64,000 nucleotides of DNA from Methylomonas koyamae (GCF_019669905.1 NZ_AP019777.1:868001-932000), one strand, 5' to 3'; counted from the stretch's first letter, positions 1-8,862 are shown. Notes: generated from the sequence alone by a model not told the origin. A program made the numbers and translations.

Positions 1-1794
1 GCCGAGTTGAATGCGCTATACAGCGGTTTGGCGTTCTTCGTGCAAGTCAGCCACCATTTCGATGCTCGCAGCGGCGATGCGGGGCTGCCCAAAGCCAAGC
101 ATTGGTTTTGGGACGTCATCGCCAAATCCTGGCCGATTTATGCCGAAGTGCTGGCGGCGTCGCTGTTGATCAACATTTTTGCGTTGGCCGCGCCGCTGTT
201 CTTCATGAACGTTTACGACCGGGTGGTACCGAACCGCGCCTTGGAAACCCTTTGGGTGTTTGCGCTAGGCATCGTGATCGTATTCGGCTTCGAATTGGCG
301 ATGAAACTGTTGCGTAGCTATTTCATCGACGCCGCCGGCAAGCGCGCCGATATCGTGCTGTCGGCGACGATTTTCGAAAAACTGATGAATATCCGGATGG
401 AGGCCAAACCGGTTTCGGTCGGCGGTTTTGCCAACAACCTGAGCGAATTCGAATCGTTCCGCGAATTTCTGACCTCCGCCAGCTTGGCCACGCTGATCGA
501 CCTGCCGTTTCTGATCCTGTTCATCTTGATTATTTCCAGTATCGGCGGCCATTTAGCCTGGATTCCGCTGGTCATATTGCCGTTGGCGGTATTGGTCGGC
601 ATCGTGTTGCAGGCCCCGCTCAGGGCTACGATCCAGGCCTTGTTCAAAGCCGGCGCCGAGAAAAATGCCACCCTGGTCGAAGCCCTGTCCAACCTGGAAA
701 CGCTGAAGGCCGCCGGCGCCGAAGGCCAACTGCAGGCGCGTTGGGAAAAAGGCATCGGCGAGATGGCCCGGCTTGGTTTGAAGTCGCGGTTTTATTCCGG
801 CTTGACCGTCAATTTGACGGCGTTTTTCCAGCAATTGGCCTCGGTGTTTGTCGTCGTCGCCGGCGTTTACCGCATTGCCGACGGCGACTTGACCACAGGC
901 GGTTTGGTGGCCTGCACCATGCTGACCTCGCGGGCGCTGGCGCCGGTCGGCCAAGTGGCGGCGTTGTTGACCCGCTACCACCACGCCCGCGCCGCGTTGG
1001 ATTCCTTGAACCGGATGATGGCTTTGCCGGTCGAGCGCGAACCGGGGCGGGACTACTTGCACCGGCCGCGCTTCAACGGCGATATCGAATTCAAACAGGT
1101 CGCCTTCCATTATCCGCAGCAACCGGTCAAAGCGCTGGAGGGGATCTCGTTCAAAATCAAAGCCGGCGAACGGGTAGGCGTGATCGGCCGGATCGGTTCA
1201 GGCAAAAGCACGTTGGAGCGTTTGATCCTGGGCTTGTACCAGGCCCAACAGGGCTCGATTTTGATCGACGGCGCAGATATCCGCCAAATCGATCCCGCCG
1301 ACTTGCGCCGCCAGATAGGCTACGTGCCGCAAGACATTTCGCTGATGTACGGCAGCGTCAAGGACAATATCACGCTCGGCTCCGGCTTCGCCGACGACAG
1401 CCAAGTGTTGCGGGCGGCGCGGATCGCCGGCGTCGACCAGTTTGTGAATAGGCATCCGGACGGATTCGAACTGCAGGTCGGCGAGGGCGGCGCCAATTTA
1501 TCCGGCGGCCAACGCCAGAGCATCGCCCTAGCGCGGGCCTTGTTGCTGGCGCCGCCGATTTTGGTGTTGGACGAGCCGACCAACGCGATGGATAACAGCA
1601 GCGAAGAAGGTTTTAAGCAGCGGTTCGCCGCCGAACTGGACGGTCAGACCTTGATTCTGGTGACGCACCGCATGTCGTTGCTGAGTCTGGTCGAGCGTTT
1701 GATCGTCATGGACGGCGGCCATATCGTCGCCGACGGCCCGAAACAGCATGTGCTGGAAGCCTTGCGCCAAGGCCAGATCAAGGTTGCGGCGTGA
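1..1794 (+). CDS. Type I secretion ABC transporter (LapB-type), 5'-truncated by window edge
   Basis: Inner-membrane ATPase/permease that powers one-step export of large RTX or adhesin proteins. The reading frame is open from the first base, so the N-terminus (a C39-like domain in this family) lies outside the window. Visible are a hydrophobic membrane domain of several helices and a C-terminal nucleotide-binding domain with Walker A (GRIGSGKS), the ABC signature LSGGQ, Walker B (ILVLDEP) and the H-loop VTHR. The HlyD adaptor gene follows with no gap and a TolC-type gene lies in the same operon, so a complete type I machine is encoded. The substrate is not shown by the sequence; the RTX protein gene at 46955-53311 is a candidate by inference. 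Confidence 0.9.
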   Translation, partial: AELNALYSGLAFFVQVSHHFDARSGDAGLPKAKHWFWDVIAKSWPIYAEVLAASLLINIFALAAPLFFMNVYDRVVPNRALETLWVFALGIVIVFGFELAMKLLRSYFIDAAGKRADIVLSATIFEKLMNIRMEAKPVSVGGFANNLSEFESFREFLTSASLATLIDLPFLILFILIISSIGGHLAWIPLVILPLAVLVGIVLQAPLRATIQALFKAGAEKNATLVEALSNLETLKAAGAEGQLQARWEKGIGEMARLGLKSRFYSGLTVNLTAFFQQLASVFVVVAGVYRIADGDLTTGGLVACTMLTSRALAPVGQVAALLTRYHHARAALDSLNRMMALPVEREPGRDYLHRPRFNGDIEFKQVAFHYPQQPVKALEGISFKIKAGERVGVIGRIGSGKSTLERLILGLYQAQQGSILIDGADIRQIDPADLRRQIGYVPQDISLMYGSVKDNITLGSGFADDSQVLRAARIAGVDQFVNRHPDGFELQVGEGGANLSGGQRQSIALARALLLAPPILVLDEPTNAMDNSSEEGFKQRFAAELDGQTLILVTHRMSLLSLVERLIVMDGGHIVADGPKQHVLEALRQGQIKVAA

Positions 1795-1796
1795 CG

Positions 1797-3155
1797 ATGT
1801 TTAAAAAATTCGCCGAATGGCGCGCCGCGCAACGGTATCGGACCGAAGACCAGGCTTTTCTGAACGACGTCAACGCCGCCAATTTGTACGAAGTGCCGCT
1901 GCAAGGCCATTTGATCTTGTGGTCCAGCTTTGCCTTTGTCGTCGTCGCCCTGGTTTGGGCCGGGTTCGCCAGCGTCGACGAAGTCACCCGCGGCCAGGGC
2001 AAGACCATTCCGTCCAGCCAGGTTCAGGTGGTGCAGAATCTGGAGGGCGGCATCGTTTCCGACATTCTGGTGCAGGAAGGGCAGTTGGTGGAAAAAGACC
2101 AGGTGCTGTTGCAATTGGACGAAGTCAGATTCGCCTCGTCGTTCAAGGAAACCAAACTGAAATACTACGAATTGCTGGCAGCCACCGCCCGCTTGAATGC
2201 CGAAATCAACGGCACGCCGCTGCAAATACCGGCGGAGGTGGCGGCTAACGCGCCGCAAATCGCCGAAAACGCCAAGCAGTTGCTCTTGTCGCGGCAGAAC
2301 GAAATCAAATCGAATAGCGATATCCTGGCCGAACAAGTCCGGCAAAAAGAACAGGAGATCGTCGAATTGCAATCGAAGAGCGAGCAATTGGCGCGTAGCT
2401 ACCGCTTGCTGCAGGACGAGGTAAAAATGTCCGAGCCGCTGGTGGCGGACGGCGCCATGTCGCAGGTGGAGTTGCTCAGGCTGCAGCGCGCCGCCAACGA
2501 TTTGAAAGGCGATTTGAATTCGGCCAATCTGGCGATTCCGCGCCTGCGTTCGTCGTTGGACGAGGCGCGCAATAAATTGGCGGAAATCAAGATCCGCTAC
2601 CGCACCGAGGCCTTGAAGGAATTGAACGAAGTCAAAGCCGAACTGGACCGCACCTCGGAGTCGGCGGTGGCGTTGGCGGACCGCGTCAGCCGCACCCGGG
2701 TGCTGTCGCCGGTCAAGGGCACCGTCAAACGCATCAAGGTGGCCACGGTCGGCGGCGTGATCCAGCCGGGCATGGATTTGCTGGAAATCGTGCCGGTGGA
2801 GGACCAGTTGCTGATCGAGGCCAAAATCCGTCCGGCCGATATTGCTTTTCTTCACCCCGGACAACGAGCTGTGGTAAAACTTAGTGCGTACGATTTCTCG
2901 ATATACGGCGGGCTGGATGCGACGCTGGAGCATATTAGCGCCGATAGCATTCCCGGCGAGAAAAAGGACGAGGACAGTTATTATTTGATCAGGCTGCGGA
3001 CCGCGAAAAATTATCTGGAAAAAAACGGCCAACGTCTTGATATCATTGCCGGGATGACCGCCGAAGTCGATATTTTGACCGGAAAGAAAACCGTACTGGA
3101 CTACCTGTTGAAACCGATATTGAAAGCCAGAGATCGGGCCTTCAGAGAACGATAA
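1797..3155 (+). CDS. Type I secretion membrane fusion protein, HlyD/LapC family
   Basis: Periplasmic adaptor joining the ABC exporter to the outer-membrane channel. One transmembrane segment near residues 40-60 is followed by a lipoyl-like half motif (VVQNLEGGIVSDI), a long coiled-coil hairpin (about residues 130-280) and a C-terminal beta-barrel region. About 450 residues is usual for HlyD proteins. A GTG at 1791 overlaps the stop of the exporter gene and is an alternative start two codons earlier; ATG at 1797 is preferred. Gene order exporter, adaptor, regulator, outer-membrane protein suggests one transcript. Confidence 0.9.
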   Translation: MFKKFAEWRAAQRYRTEDQAFLNDVNAANLYEVPLQGHLILWSSFAFVVVALVWAGFASVDEVTRGQGKTIPSSQVQVVQNLEGGIVSDILVQEGQLVEKDQVLLQLDEVRFASSFKETKLKYYELLAATARLNAEINGTPLQIPAEVAANAPQIAENAKQLLLSRQNEIKSNSDILAEQVRQKEQEIVELQSKSEQLARSYRLLQDEVKMSEPLVADGAMSQVELLRLQRAANDLKGDLNSANLAIPRLRSSLDEARNKLAEIKIRYRTEALKELNEVKAELDRTSESAVALADRVSRTRVLSPVKGTVKRIKVATVGGVIQPGMDLLEIVPVEDQLLIEAKIRPADIAFLHPGQRAVVKLSAYDFSIYGGLDATLEHISADSIPGEKKDEDSYYLIRLRTAKNYLEKNGQRLDIIAGMTAEVDILTGKKTVLDYLLKPILKARDRAFRER

Positions 3156-3178
3156 CCCAACACGACATAAACATCACT

Positions 3179-3829
3179 GTGGCTAACATACTGATTTATT
3201 CAAATAACCCTCAGTTGACCGCGCAATGGACGCACGCGCTAATCGCTGAGTACAGTGTCAGTATGCTGCACAGCATTCGCGGCGATTTTCAAGCCGACGC
3301 CGTGATCTTCGACGCCAAAAAACTGGACGAAGACGCCGGCCTGCTGGCGGTTTTCGCCAACAAACGCACCCGGTTCTTAGTGATCGGCGCCGATTGGCCG
3401 GAAGAAAAACAAATCAATATCCTGATCAACGGCGCTGCCGGCTATTGCGAGCAGGCCGAGGCGCCGGCTTTGTTGGTGCGCGCGGTGGCCTGCATCCTGA
3501 CCGGCGACATTTGGATCCGGCGGGCGCTGGTACCCAAAGTGATTGGCGCCTTGACCGGAGCCCGCCGCATGCATGCCGTATCCGCCGCCCCGGTGGATTG
3601 CGATCGAAAACTACAAATGCTGGCCACGCTATCGGCCCGCGAATTGGAAGTGGCGGATATGATACGTCAGGGCGAGAGCAACAAGCGCATCGCCTTGGCG
3701 TTGAATATCTCGGAACGGACGGTGAAAGCCCATTTATCCTCGATTTTCCGCAAGCTGGAAGTCGACGATAGGTTGCGCTTGGCCATATTCTTGAAAGAGA
3801 TCGATCAATACCAAAGAGGAACGTCATGA
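3179..3829 (+). CDS. LuxR/NarL-family response regulator embedded in the T1SS operon
   Basis: DNA-binding regulator of 216 residues. The C-terminus is a clear LuxR-type helix-turn-helix (about residues 150-200, beginning LSARELEVADMI and containing ISERTVKAHLSSIFRKL). The N-terminal ~120 residues resemble a receiver fold, but the acidic pocket is not obvious; FDAKKLDED may hold the acceptor aspartate. The start is GTG. The gene sits between the HlyD and TolC genes and its stop overlaps the TolC start (ATGA), so it is translationally coupled to secretion genes and may control the operon or its exported substrate. No partner sensor kinase is visible. Confidence 0.85.
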   Translation: MANILIYSNNPQLTAQWTHALIAEYSVSMLHSIRGDFQADAVIFDAKKLDEDAGLLAVFANKRTRFLVIGADWPEEKQINILINGAAGYCEQAEAPALLVRAVACILTGDIWIRRALVPKVIGALTGARRMHAVSAAPVDCDRKLQMLATLSARELEVADMIRQGESNKRIALALNISERTVKAHLSSIFRKLEVDDRLRLAIFLKEIDQYQRGTS

Positions 3830-5154
3830 GATTTGCTATGGGAATTGGCATCGGCGTAGCCATGCAGATGGGATTTGTGTCCACCGGGCAGGCACTGAGT
3901 TTGCAGGAGTCGATACAAAAAGTTCTGGACGACAATCCGAAAATCCAGGCGGCGAAATCCGAACGGCGCGCGGTCGAGGAAGAAATCGACCAAGCTAGGG
4001 CCGGTTACTTTCCTACCGTCGATGTCACCGCCGGCATCGGCTGGGAGGAATCGAACAACCCGACCACCCGCGGCCGCGGCGACGGTTCGGTGTTTTACCA
4101 CCGCGAAGAAGGCGCGATTCAAGTCCGGCAAATGTTGTTCGACGGCTTGGCTACGCCGAACGAAGTCGAGCGCCAGGAAAAGCGGACCGATTCCCGCGCC
4201 TACACCGTATTCGGCCAATCCGAAATCACCGCGTTGGACGGTGTCGAAGCCTATCTGAAAGTATTGCGCCGCCAGGAGTTGTTGAATCTGGCCAAGGAAA
4301 ACCTGCAATTGCATTTGCGCACCAACGAGCAAATCAAGCTGCGCAGCGAGCGCGGCGTCGGCAAACGCGCCGATGTCGACCAATCCATGGGCCGGGTGGC
4401 GTTGGCCGAGAAGAACGTCTGGTCGGAAACCGGTAACCTGAAAGATGCCGAAACCGGCTTTCAACGGGTGATCGGCATCCTGCCGGATGCAGTCGAACCG
4501 GTGGCCGCGCCGACCGCGGCGCTGCCGGCGACGATGGAGCAAGCCATCGACGAAGCGCTGGCCGAACATCCGATACTGAAATCGGCCAACTCCGACATCG
4601 AATCGGCCTTTGCCCAACACAATACCGCGATGGCGCCTTACTTTCCCCGGTTCGATATCGAGACCGGCGTCAGCCACAACTACAATCTGGACGGCATCCG
4701 CGGCACCAACTCCGACATGACGGCTATGCTGCGCATGCGCTACAACATCTTCAACGGCGGCAAGGACATCGCCCGCCGCGAACAGACTGCGCAACTGATC
4801 AACCAAGCCAAAGACATCCGCGACAACACCCACCGCCAGGTGGTGGAAAGCATGCGCTTGTCGTGGGTGGCGTATCAGACCGTGAAAAGCCAGATGGATT
4901 TTTTCAAACAGCATGCCGAGTCGGCCGAAAAAACCATAACCGCCTACCAACAGCAATTCAACATCGGCCAACGCACCTTGTTGGACTTGCTCGATACTTT
5001 CAATGAAATGTACATCGCCAAAAGCTCGCTGATCAACGCCAAGTACGATGAGTTGTTCTCGCAATACCGGATTTTGGCCAGCAAGGGCCAGTTGAATAAG
5101 TATCTGGGTACTCAATTGCCGGCCGAGGTGCAGCCGGTTAGTTTGGCGGATTAG
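3826..5154 (+). CDS. TolC-family outer-membrane channel of the T1SS
   Basis: Outer-membrane efflux protein of 442 residues. The N-terminus has a signal peptide (charged start, hydrophobic run, cleavage near GQALS), followed by two alpha-helical/beta repeats typical of OEP/TolC proteins, starting LSLQESIQKVLDDNP. It would form the exit duct for the exporter and adaptor encoded upstream. ATG overlaps the regulator stop codon by four bases. It is the last gene of the operon; an unrelated cassette region begins about 230 bases downstream. Confidence 0.9.
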   Translation: MRFAMGIGIGVAMQMGFVSTGQALSLQESIQKVLDDNPKIQAAKSERRAVEEEIDQARAGYFPTVDVTAGIGWEESNNPTTRGRGDGSVFYHREEGAIQVRQMLFDGLATPNEVERQEKRTDSRAYTVFGQSEITALDGVEAYLKVLRRQELLNLAKENLQLHLRTNEQIKLRSERGVGKRADVDQSMGRVALAEKNVWSETGNLKDAETGFQRVIGILPDAVEPVAAPTAALPATMEQAIDEALAEHPILKSANSDIESAFAQHNTAMAPYFPRFDIETGVSHNYNLDGIRGTNSDMTAMLRMRYNIFNGGKDIARREQTAQLINQAKDIRDNTHRQVVESMRLSWVAYQTVKSQMDFFKQHAESAEKTITAYQQQFNIGQRTLLDLLDTFNEMYIAKSSLINAKYDELFSQYRILASKGQLNKYLGTQLPAEVQPVSLAD

Positions 5155-5384
5155 TCGTAAGTCGATTGGCCGGAATTGCCCGCCGTTCCGGGGTGGATGG
5201 TGGGTTTTCCGATTACTAAGTGGCCGCCTAGTTTGGGCACTTGGGTGTTCGCGCCAATTCGAGCTTAATCGAGAAAATTTTGGGGGTTTGATGATATACG
5301 GAAATGAAAATTATCTGTGGATCAATAATATACAGACGAGAGGGGTGGTTATGCTTATATACGCGGTTAACCGCTTAATAGCTT

Positions 5385-5391
5385 GTTAGGC
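5385..5391 (+). other. Integron-type recombination core site (GTTAGGC) opening the cassette region
   Basis: GTTAGGC matches the GTTRRRY core used by integron integrases and stands 15 bases before the first cassette ORF. No matching left arm is seen in the preceding ~230 bases (5155-5384), which contain no other gene I can support; a perfect palindrome GCGGTTAACCGC lies just upstream. It may be the surviving half of an attI site or of an older attC. Confidence 0.5.
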
Positions 5392-5406
5392 GTCTCAAAT
5401 CCTCCC

Positions 5407-5898
5407 ATGGTCGACTTCCCCTTTCTCGCAAGCTTCACTGTCTGCTCTGCCAGCGCATCCGATGAAGTGACTTCGTCATCAAGTGGGCTGTCCACGCGTC
5501 ACCGCATGTCGCTTGTGTTGCGTGCGGGGCCAGAAGTCGAGATTGAGTTGCCCTCGGGTGAGCCGCTGGGCAGTCTGGAGACTCACCTGACACTACAAGC
5601 AGGACTGGCATCGCCTCGCGACCTTGCCAGCGAGCTGGCCGCTGACGACGTCGGCTTCTTGCTTCACTCCAAAGCTGGGGCGGACCCGCCATTCATTCAT
5701 GGCGCCGTTGCTTGGCCGACAGCAGACTTGCCTTACCACCTACTCACTCGGGGTCTGAGAGCCAGCGTTCTGCTGTCGTTCTCGTCGATACAGCAGATCC
5801 TCGAGTACCAGGACTCGTTTGTCTGGCAACCTGGCCGCGGCGCCATCCTCCGCATCGGAAGCTACTCGATCAACTGCACGAGCGCCCTGGTCCCGTGA
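5407..5898 (+). CDS. Hypothetical protein, integron gene cassette 1
   Basis: ORF of 163 residues with no family I recognise. It lies in cassette position: the start codon is 15 bases after a GTTAGGC core and the stop is 18 bases before the left end of a convincing attC site. The protein is Ser/Leu-rich with no evident membrane segment; starting at ATG 5407 gives a compact soluble protein. Base composition is less GC-biased at third positions than in the T1SS genes, consistent with an acquired cassette. Function unknown. Confidence 0.6.
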   Translation: MVDFPFLASFTVCSASASDEVTSSSSGLSTRHRMSLVLRAGPEVEIELPSGEPLGSLETHLTLQAGLASPRDLASELAADDVGFLLHSKAGADPPFIHGAVAWPTADLPYHLLTRGLRASVLLSFSSIQQILEYQDSFVWQPGRGAILRIGSYSINCTSALVP

Positions 5899-5916
5899 GG
5901 AAATGAAGACCGAGCC

Positions 5917-6042
5917 GCCTAACATGTCGGTCAACCGGAGCCTCCACGGCATGGCACCGTGGCCGCGATGCGCTCGTTGTCTATGTTGTGCCTCACGGCT
6001 AGGGCGCCACGCCGTTCCGGCCCGGTTACCTCTACGTTAGGC
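5917..6042 (+). other. attC recombination site of cassette 1 (~126 bp)
   Basis: Left end GCCTAAC (5917-5923) and right end GTTAGGC (6036-6042) are exact inverse repeats. Inside them GGTCAACCGG near the left end pairs with CCGGTTACC near the right end, leaving one unpaired base on the left arm. That extrahelical-base asymmetry is the hallmark by which integron integrases choose the strand. The length resembles long, VCR-like attC sites. Confidence 0.75.
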
Positions 6043-6047
6043 CTGCG

Positions 6048-6557
6048 ATGTCGTCGTCCGTCAGTCAAGCACGAGCCCTCTTCGCTTCAATGCCAGACCA
6101 AGTCTTCAACGAATGGTTAGTCGAAAGAATCGAATCAGCGGGTTGGCCGCCGGTTGGGCCGCGCTGGAATGCTTTGCTTGGCGGCTATACATCTGACACT
6201 TGGGCTACCTTTTCTTGGAATCAAGAAGAGCTTGATCTCTACAACCTAACCTACTCTAAAGAATCAATCCGCATCATCAAGGGTCTGTCCGAAGCACGAT
6301 TCGGAGGCGTTGAGAACGCATACGCGAGCATCGAGAGGTCAGAGGAACGCATGCGAAGAATCCATCAATACGTCAAGTCCACAAGGAAGCTTCCTGGCTC
6401 GGTTGTTCTCATTGATGGGCCTCCTTGGGAGATCATCGATGGCTGCCACAGAATCACGATGTACGTTGGTTGGATTCGAAACAAAGAGCTTGCCGGTGGT
6501 GTCGATCGACTGCAAAAGGCATGGGTAGCAAGGCCACCTCGCGATGCGCTGGCCTAA
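6048..6557 (+). CDS. Hypothetical protein with ParB/sulfiredoxin-like DGCHR motif, integron gene cassette 2
   Basis: ORF of 169 residues starting five bases after the attC right core. The segment around residues 120-140 (VVLIDGPPWEIIDGCHRITM) resembles the DGxHR core of ParB-like nuclease/sulfiredoxin-fold domains, but the rest is not diagnostic. The stop codon lies inside the next GCCTAAC core, as is common for cassettes. Soluble, no signal peptide. A role cannot be assigned; cassette-borne ParB-like proteins of this size are generally uncharacterised. Confidence 0.65.
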   Translation: MSSSVSQARALFASMPDQVFNEWLVERIESAGWPPVGPRWNALLGGYTSDTWATFSWNQEELDLYNLTYSKESIRIIKGLSEARFGGVENAYASIERSEERMRRIHQYVKSTRKLPGSVVLIDGPPWEIIDGCHRITMYVGWIRNKELAGGVDRLQKAWVARPPRDALA

Positions 6558-6595
6558 CCCTTCCATCGAGAGCCCGCGTCCGATTAGTGTTAGCT
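6552..6595 (+). other. Degenerate or truncated attC at the end of cassette 2
   Basis: GCCTAAC (6552-6558) is a good left core, but the only nearby right-core-like sequence is GTTAGCT, which breaks the GTTRRRY rule, and the spacing is too short for a functional attC. A short inverted repeat (GTCCGATTA / TAATCGGAC) surrounds it. The site may have been damaged when the repeat block that follows was acquired. Confidence 0.35.
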
Positions 6596-6645
6596 TAATC
6601 GGACGTATGTTTGTCCAAAATACCTTTGTTTCAACGGCTTCGCTA

Positions 6646-6940
6646 TCGCGATGCCTGTTTTGAAGTCGGGTCTCGGCCCGACAGCCGAGTTTCTTTCTTT
6701 TGTTTGGCCAAAAGAAAGAAACCAAAGAAAAAGCCACCCCATGCCGCTTCGATCCTGCGCTCCGGTGGGTTTGAGCGGGGTTTTCTGAAGGGCTGTCCTA
6801 GCCCTCCGAAAACGCGCGGCATCCCTGCCGCGCCCCTGGCGGGCCGATCCGCCCAAACCCGCCGGTGCTCGGCGCGGCATAAGGCGGTGTAAAACCGTCC
6901 CGATTTCACGGCAGGCCGGAATAAGCGTAGCGTTTCCGGC
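6646..6940. repeat. Long intergenic repeat, copy 1
   Basis: About 295 bases nearly identical to 7010-7305. Internal landmarks in order: CGGGTCTCGGCCCGACAGCCGAG, the inverted pair TTTCTTTC...GAAAGAAA around TTGGCCAAAA, CCTGCGCTCCGGTGGGTTTGAG, CCCGCCGGTGCTCGGCGCGGC and a terminal GGAATAAGCGTAGCGTTTCC. Short reading frames exist on both strands but show no start context and shift between copies, so this looks like non-coding repetitive DNA rather than genes. Confidence 0.8.
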
Positions 6941-7009
6941 AGCCGAGTAGGGTGGGCACGGCATTTTGTGCCCACGCGGTTAATAGGCCTTCGTGTCTTG
7001 TGTCGCTAA
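6941..7009. repeat. Short palindromic spacer (GTGGGCAC...GTGCCCAC) between repeat copies
   Basis: The stretch between the two long copies holds the inverted repeat GGGTGGGCAC/GTGCCCACGC around a short AT-rich loop. Related GGTGGGC / TTCCGGC modules recur at 39320-39405, in the kdpB-kdpA gap. It appears to be a dispersed REP-like unit. Confidence 0.5.
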
Positions 7010-7305
7010 CGCGACGGCTGCTTTGAATGTCGGGTCTCGGCCCGACAGCCGAGATACTTTTCTTTGCTTGTCCAAAGAAAAGTATCCAAAAGAAACGACA
7101 CCCCATGCCGCTTCGATCCTGCGCTCCGGTGGGTTTGAGCGGGGTTTTCTGAAGGGCTGTCCTAGCCCTCCGAAAACGCGCGGCATCCCTGCCGCGCCCC
7201 TGTCGGGCCGATCCGCCCAAACCCTCCGGTGCTCGGCGCGGCATAAGGGGAGTGTAAAACCGTCCCGATTTCACGGTAGGCCGGAATAAGCGTAGCGTTT
7301 CCGGC
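7010..7305. repeat. Long intergenic repeat, copy 2
   Basis: Tandem partner of 6646-6940, offset by 364-365 bases. The two copies differ by scattered substitutions and a one-base indel (for example GGCGGTGTAAAA versus GGGGAGTGTAAAA). The remaining ~130 bases to the end of the convergent diguanylate cyclase gene (7306-7434) hold no gene I can support. Confidence 0.8.
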
Positions 7306-7434
7306 AAGCTTTAAGTCCTTTGTATGTTTGGCTGGTGGCGGTTTGGAATGTCGCGACAGGATTAATCCGGTTAAAACGCCGGAGAGCGCGGTTGGTCGTA
7401 GGCCGGTTTCGATACCGGCCAACGGTTCCATGCG

Positions 7435-8586
7435 CTATGCGTCGTCGCCGGACGCGAACAGGCCGAATTTCCCCAGCGTCTCCTGGGTGTCGCACAGCCA
7501 GAAACCGGGCTCCAGTTTGGCTTGGGCTTTTGCCAGATACATGCGCGCATCGGCGGCCATGACCAATTCGTCGCCCGACATCGGTTTGTCCGGGCCGGTT
7601 TGGCAAATGCCGATGCTGAACGAGAGCTTATGCCGGTCGTTGCGCGCGACGAAAGCGTTGATCAGACGTTCGCAGACGTCCTTAGCGTGGCCGTTGGTGG
7701 CGCCGGGCATGATGATGCAAAACTCGTCGCCACCGTAGCGGCAGGCGATATCGGTTTCGCGGATACTGCTCAGGATGGTCGTGCCGAGCGCTTCCAGCAT
7801 GTGGTCGCCGACGATGTGGCCGTAGTTGTCGTTCAGCAACTTGAAGTCGTTCAGATCGAAATACACCAGCGTCAAGGGTTCCTTACGCCGGGCGCAACCG
7901 GCCAATTCGATGCGGATGCGTTCGTAAAAAGCGCGGTGGTTGAACAAGCGGGTCAAGCCGTCCTGGCTGGATAGCTCCTGCAATTCCTTGGTTTGCTTGG
8001 CGACGGTTTCCACCAAGTCGCGGGCGTAATCCTCCAATTCCTGCTTGGCTTTCTGGACCTCGGCTACCAGCGCGCCGGTGTAGGTCTCGAACACGAACTG
8101 CACATCGAACATCAGCAATTTGGTCAAGCTGCGTTGGCGCTGATCGGCCTCGTGTCGGCTGCAGAGGCCTTCCTCGTATTGTTTTTCGAATTGGTCCGAG
8201 AGTATGTCCCACAGCAAGCGGACCGCGGACATGTAAAGCGCGGGCGACACGCCGATACGCTTGTGCACGATTCCGACCCGCAGCCGGTTGGTGACGTAAT
8301 TCTGGTCGTAGGTGCCGGAAAACACTTCCTGAATATAACCGCGCATGCTGTTTTTTAATCGGCTCAACGTTTCTGAGTCGCCAATCACAATTTCCACTTC
8401 AGAGTGGGTCAACTGATTGGCATAAAACTCTTCGACGATGGCGTCCAGATTGCGCGTGATAAACGGCTCGGCCGCCAGCAGATTGTTTTCGTCTTCTTTG
8501 GTCAGATAGAACAACTTCTTGATTAGCTCGATTTTTCTATCCGTCAGCTTGAGCTGTTCCACCATGGTGTGGTTAGTTAGTAGCAT
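7435..8586 (-). CDS. Globin-coupled diguanylate cyclase
   Basis: Predicted haem-based oxygen/gas sensor making cyclic di-GMP, 383 residues, cytoplasmic. Residues about 10-165 are a sensor globin with the proximal-histidine motif VGIVHKRIG (His108) and a following PALY. Residues about 165-205 are a linker helix. Residues about 205-370 are a GGDEF domain with an intact GGDEF (285-289) and an RETD inhibitory site exactly five residues before it, so the enzyme should be active and product-inhibited. It is divergent from nifV, about 340 bases away, making it an oxygen sensor beside nitrogen-fixation genes. Similar architecture: Escherichia coli DosC. No EAL domain is present. Confidence 0.92.
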   Translation of the reverse strand: MLLTNHTMVEQLKLTDRKIELIKKLFYLTKEDENNLLAAEPFITRNLDAIVEEFYANQLTHSEVEIVIGDSETLSRLKNSMRGYIQEVFSGTYDQNYVTNRLRVGIVHKRIGVSPALYMSAVRLLWDILSDQFEKQYEEGLCSRHEADQRQRSLTKLLMFDVQFVFETYTGALVAEVQKAKQELEDYARDLVETVAKQTKELQELSSQDGLTRLFNHRAFYERIRIELAGCARRKEPLTLVYFDLNDFKLLNDNYGHIVGDHMLEALGTTILSSIRETDIACRYGGDEFCIIMPGATNGHAKDVCERLINAFVARNDRHKLSFSIGICQTGPDKPMSGDELVMAADARMYLAKAQAKLEPGFWLCDTQETLGKFGLFASGDDA

Positions 8587-8745
8587 CTAAATGCCTTTAT
8601 ATTTGGATGGATTACACGCACCTTAAACCTATCCCACGTCTTTGGCAAACCCCCGCGAGACCGCGCTCGCCGGGCGCAGCCGGTCCTAGCGGCGGCCGGG
8701 GCGGACGCGGCCGGAGTCCGTTTTGCCGGGAACTTCGTTACCGAT

Positions 8746-8761
8746 TGTAGGGTTTCCGACA
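8746..8761 (+). promoter_or_regulatory. NifA upstream activator sequence (TGT-N10-ACA)
   Basis: TGT at 8746-8748 and ACA at 8759-8761 are separated by exactly ten bases, the NifA consensus. It stands 85 bases before the -24 GG of a sigma-54 promoter, a normal distance for an enhancer site. The rest of the 338-base gap between the divergent genes shows no further gene. Confidence 0.7.
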
Positions 8762-8846
8762 ATGTGCTTTTCCGGTTCCCGGTTTTCTTGTCGGCATCCC
8801 GCCAAACTGCGGCGTCCGACCCGGTAAAACGCCGGCTTTCCGCAGT

Positions 8847-8862
8847 TGGCAAGTGTTTTGCA
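8847..8862 (+). promoter_or_regulatory. Sigma-54 (-24/-12) promoter of the nifV operon
   Basis: TGGCAAG-N4-TTGCA matches the RpoN consensus closely, with GG and GC separated by exactly ten bases. It ends 62 bases before the nifV start codon. Together with the upstream TGT-N10-ACA it predicts NifA/RpoN-dependent transcription. Confidence 0.8.

Noticed and set aside
3805..5115. Long open frame (436 codons) on the minus strand opposite the TolC gene
   Set aside because: It is antisense to a well-formed TolC-family gene and its protein is low-complexity His/Gln/Arg-rich, as expected for shadow frames in GC-rich DNA.
6611..7307. Short ORFs on both strands inside the tandem long repeats
   Set aside because: The same peptide appears in both copies only because the DNA is repeated; frames run on into different flanks and lack ribosome binding sites.
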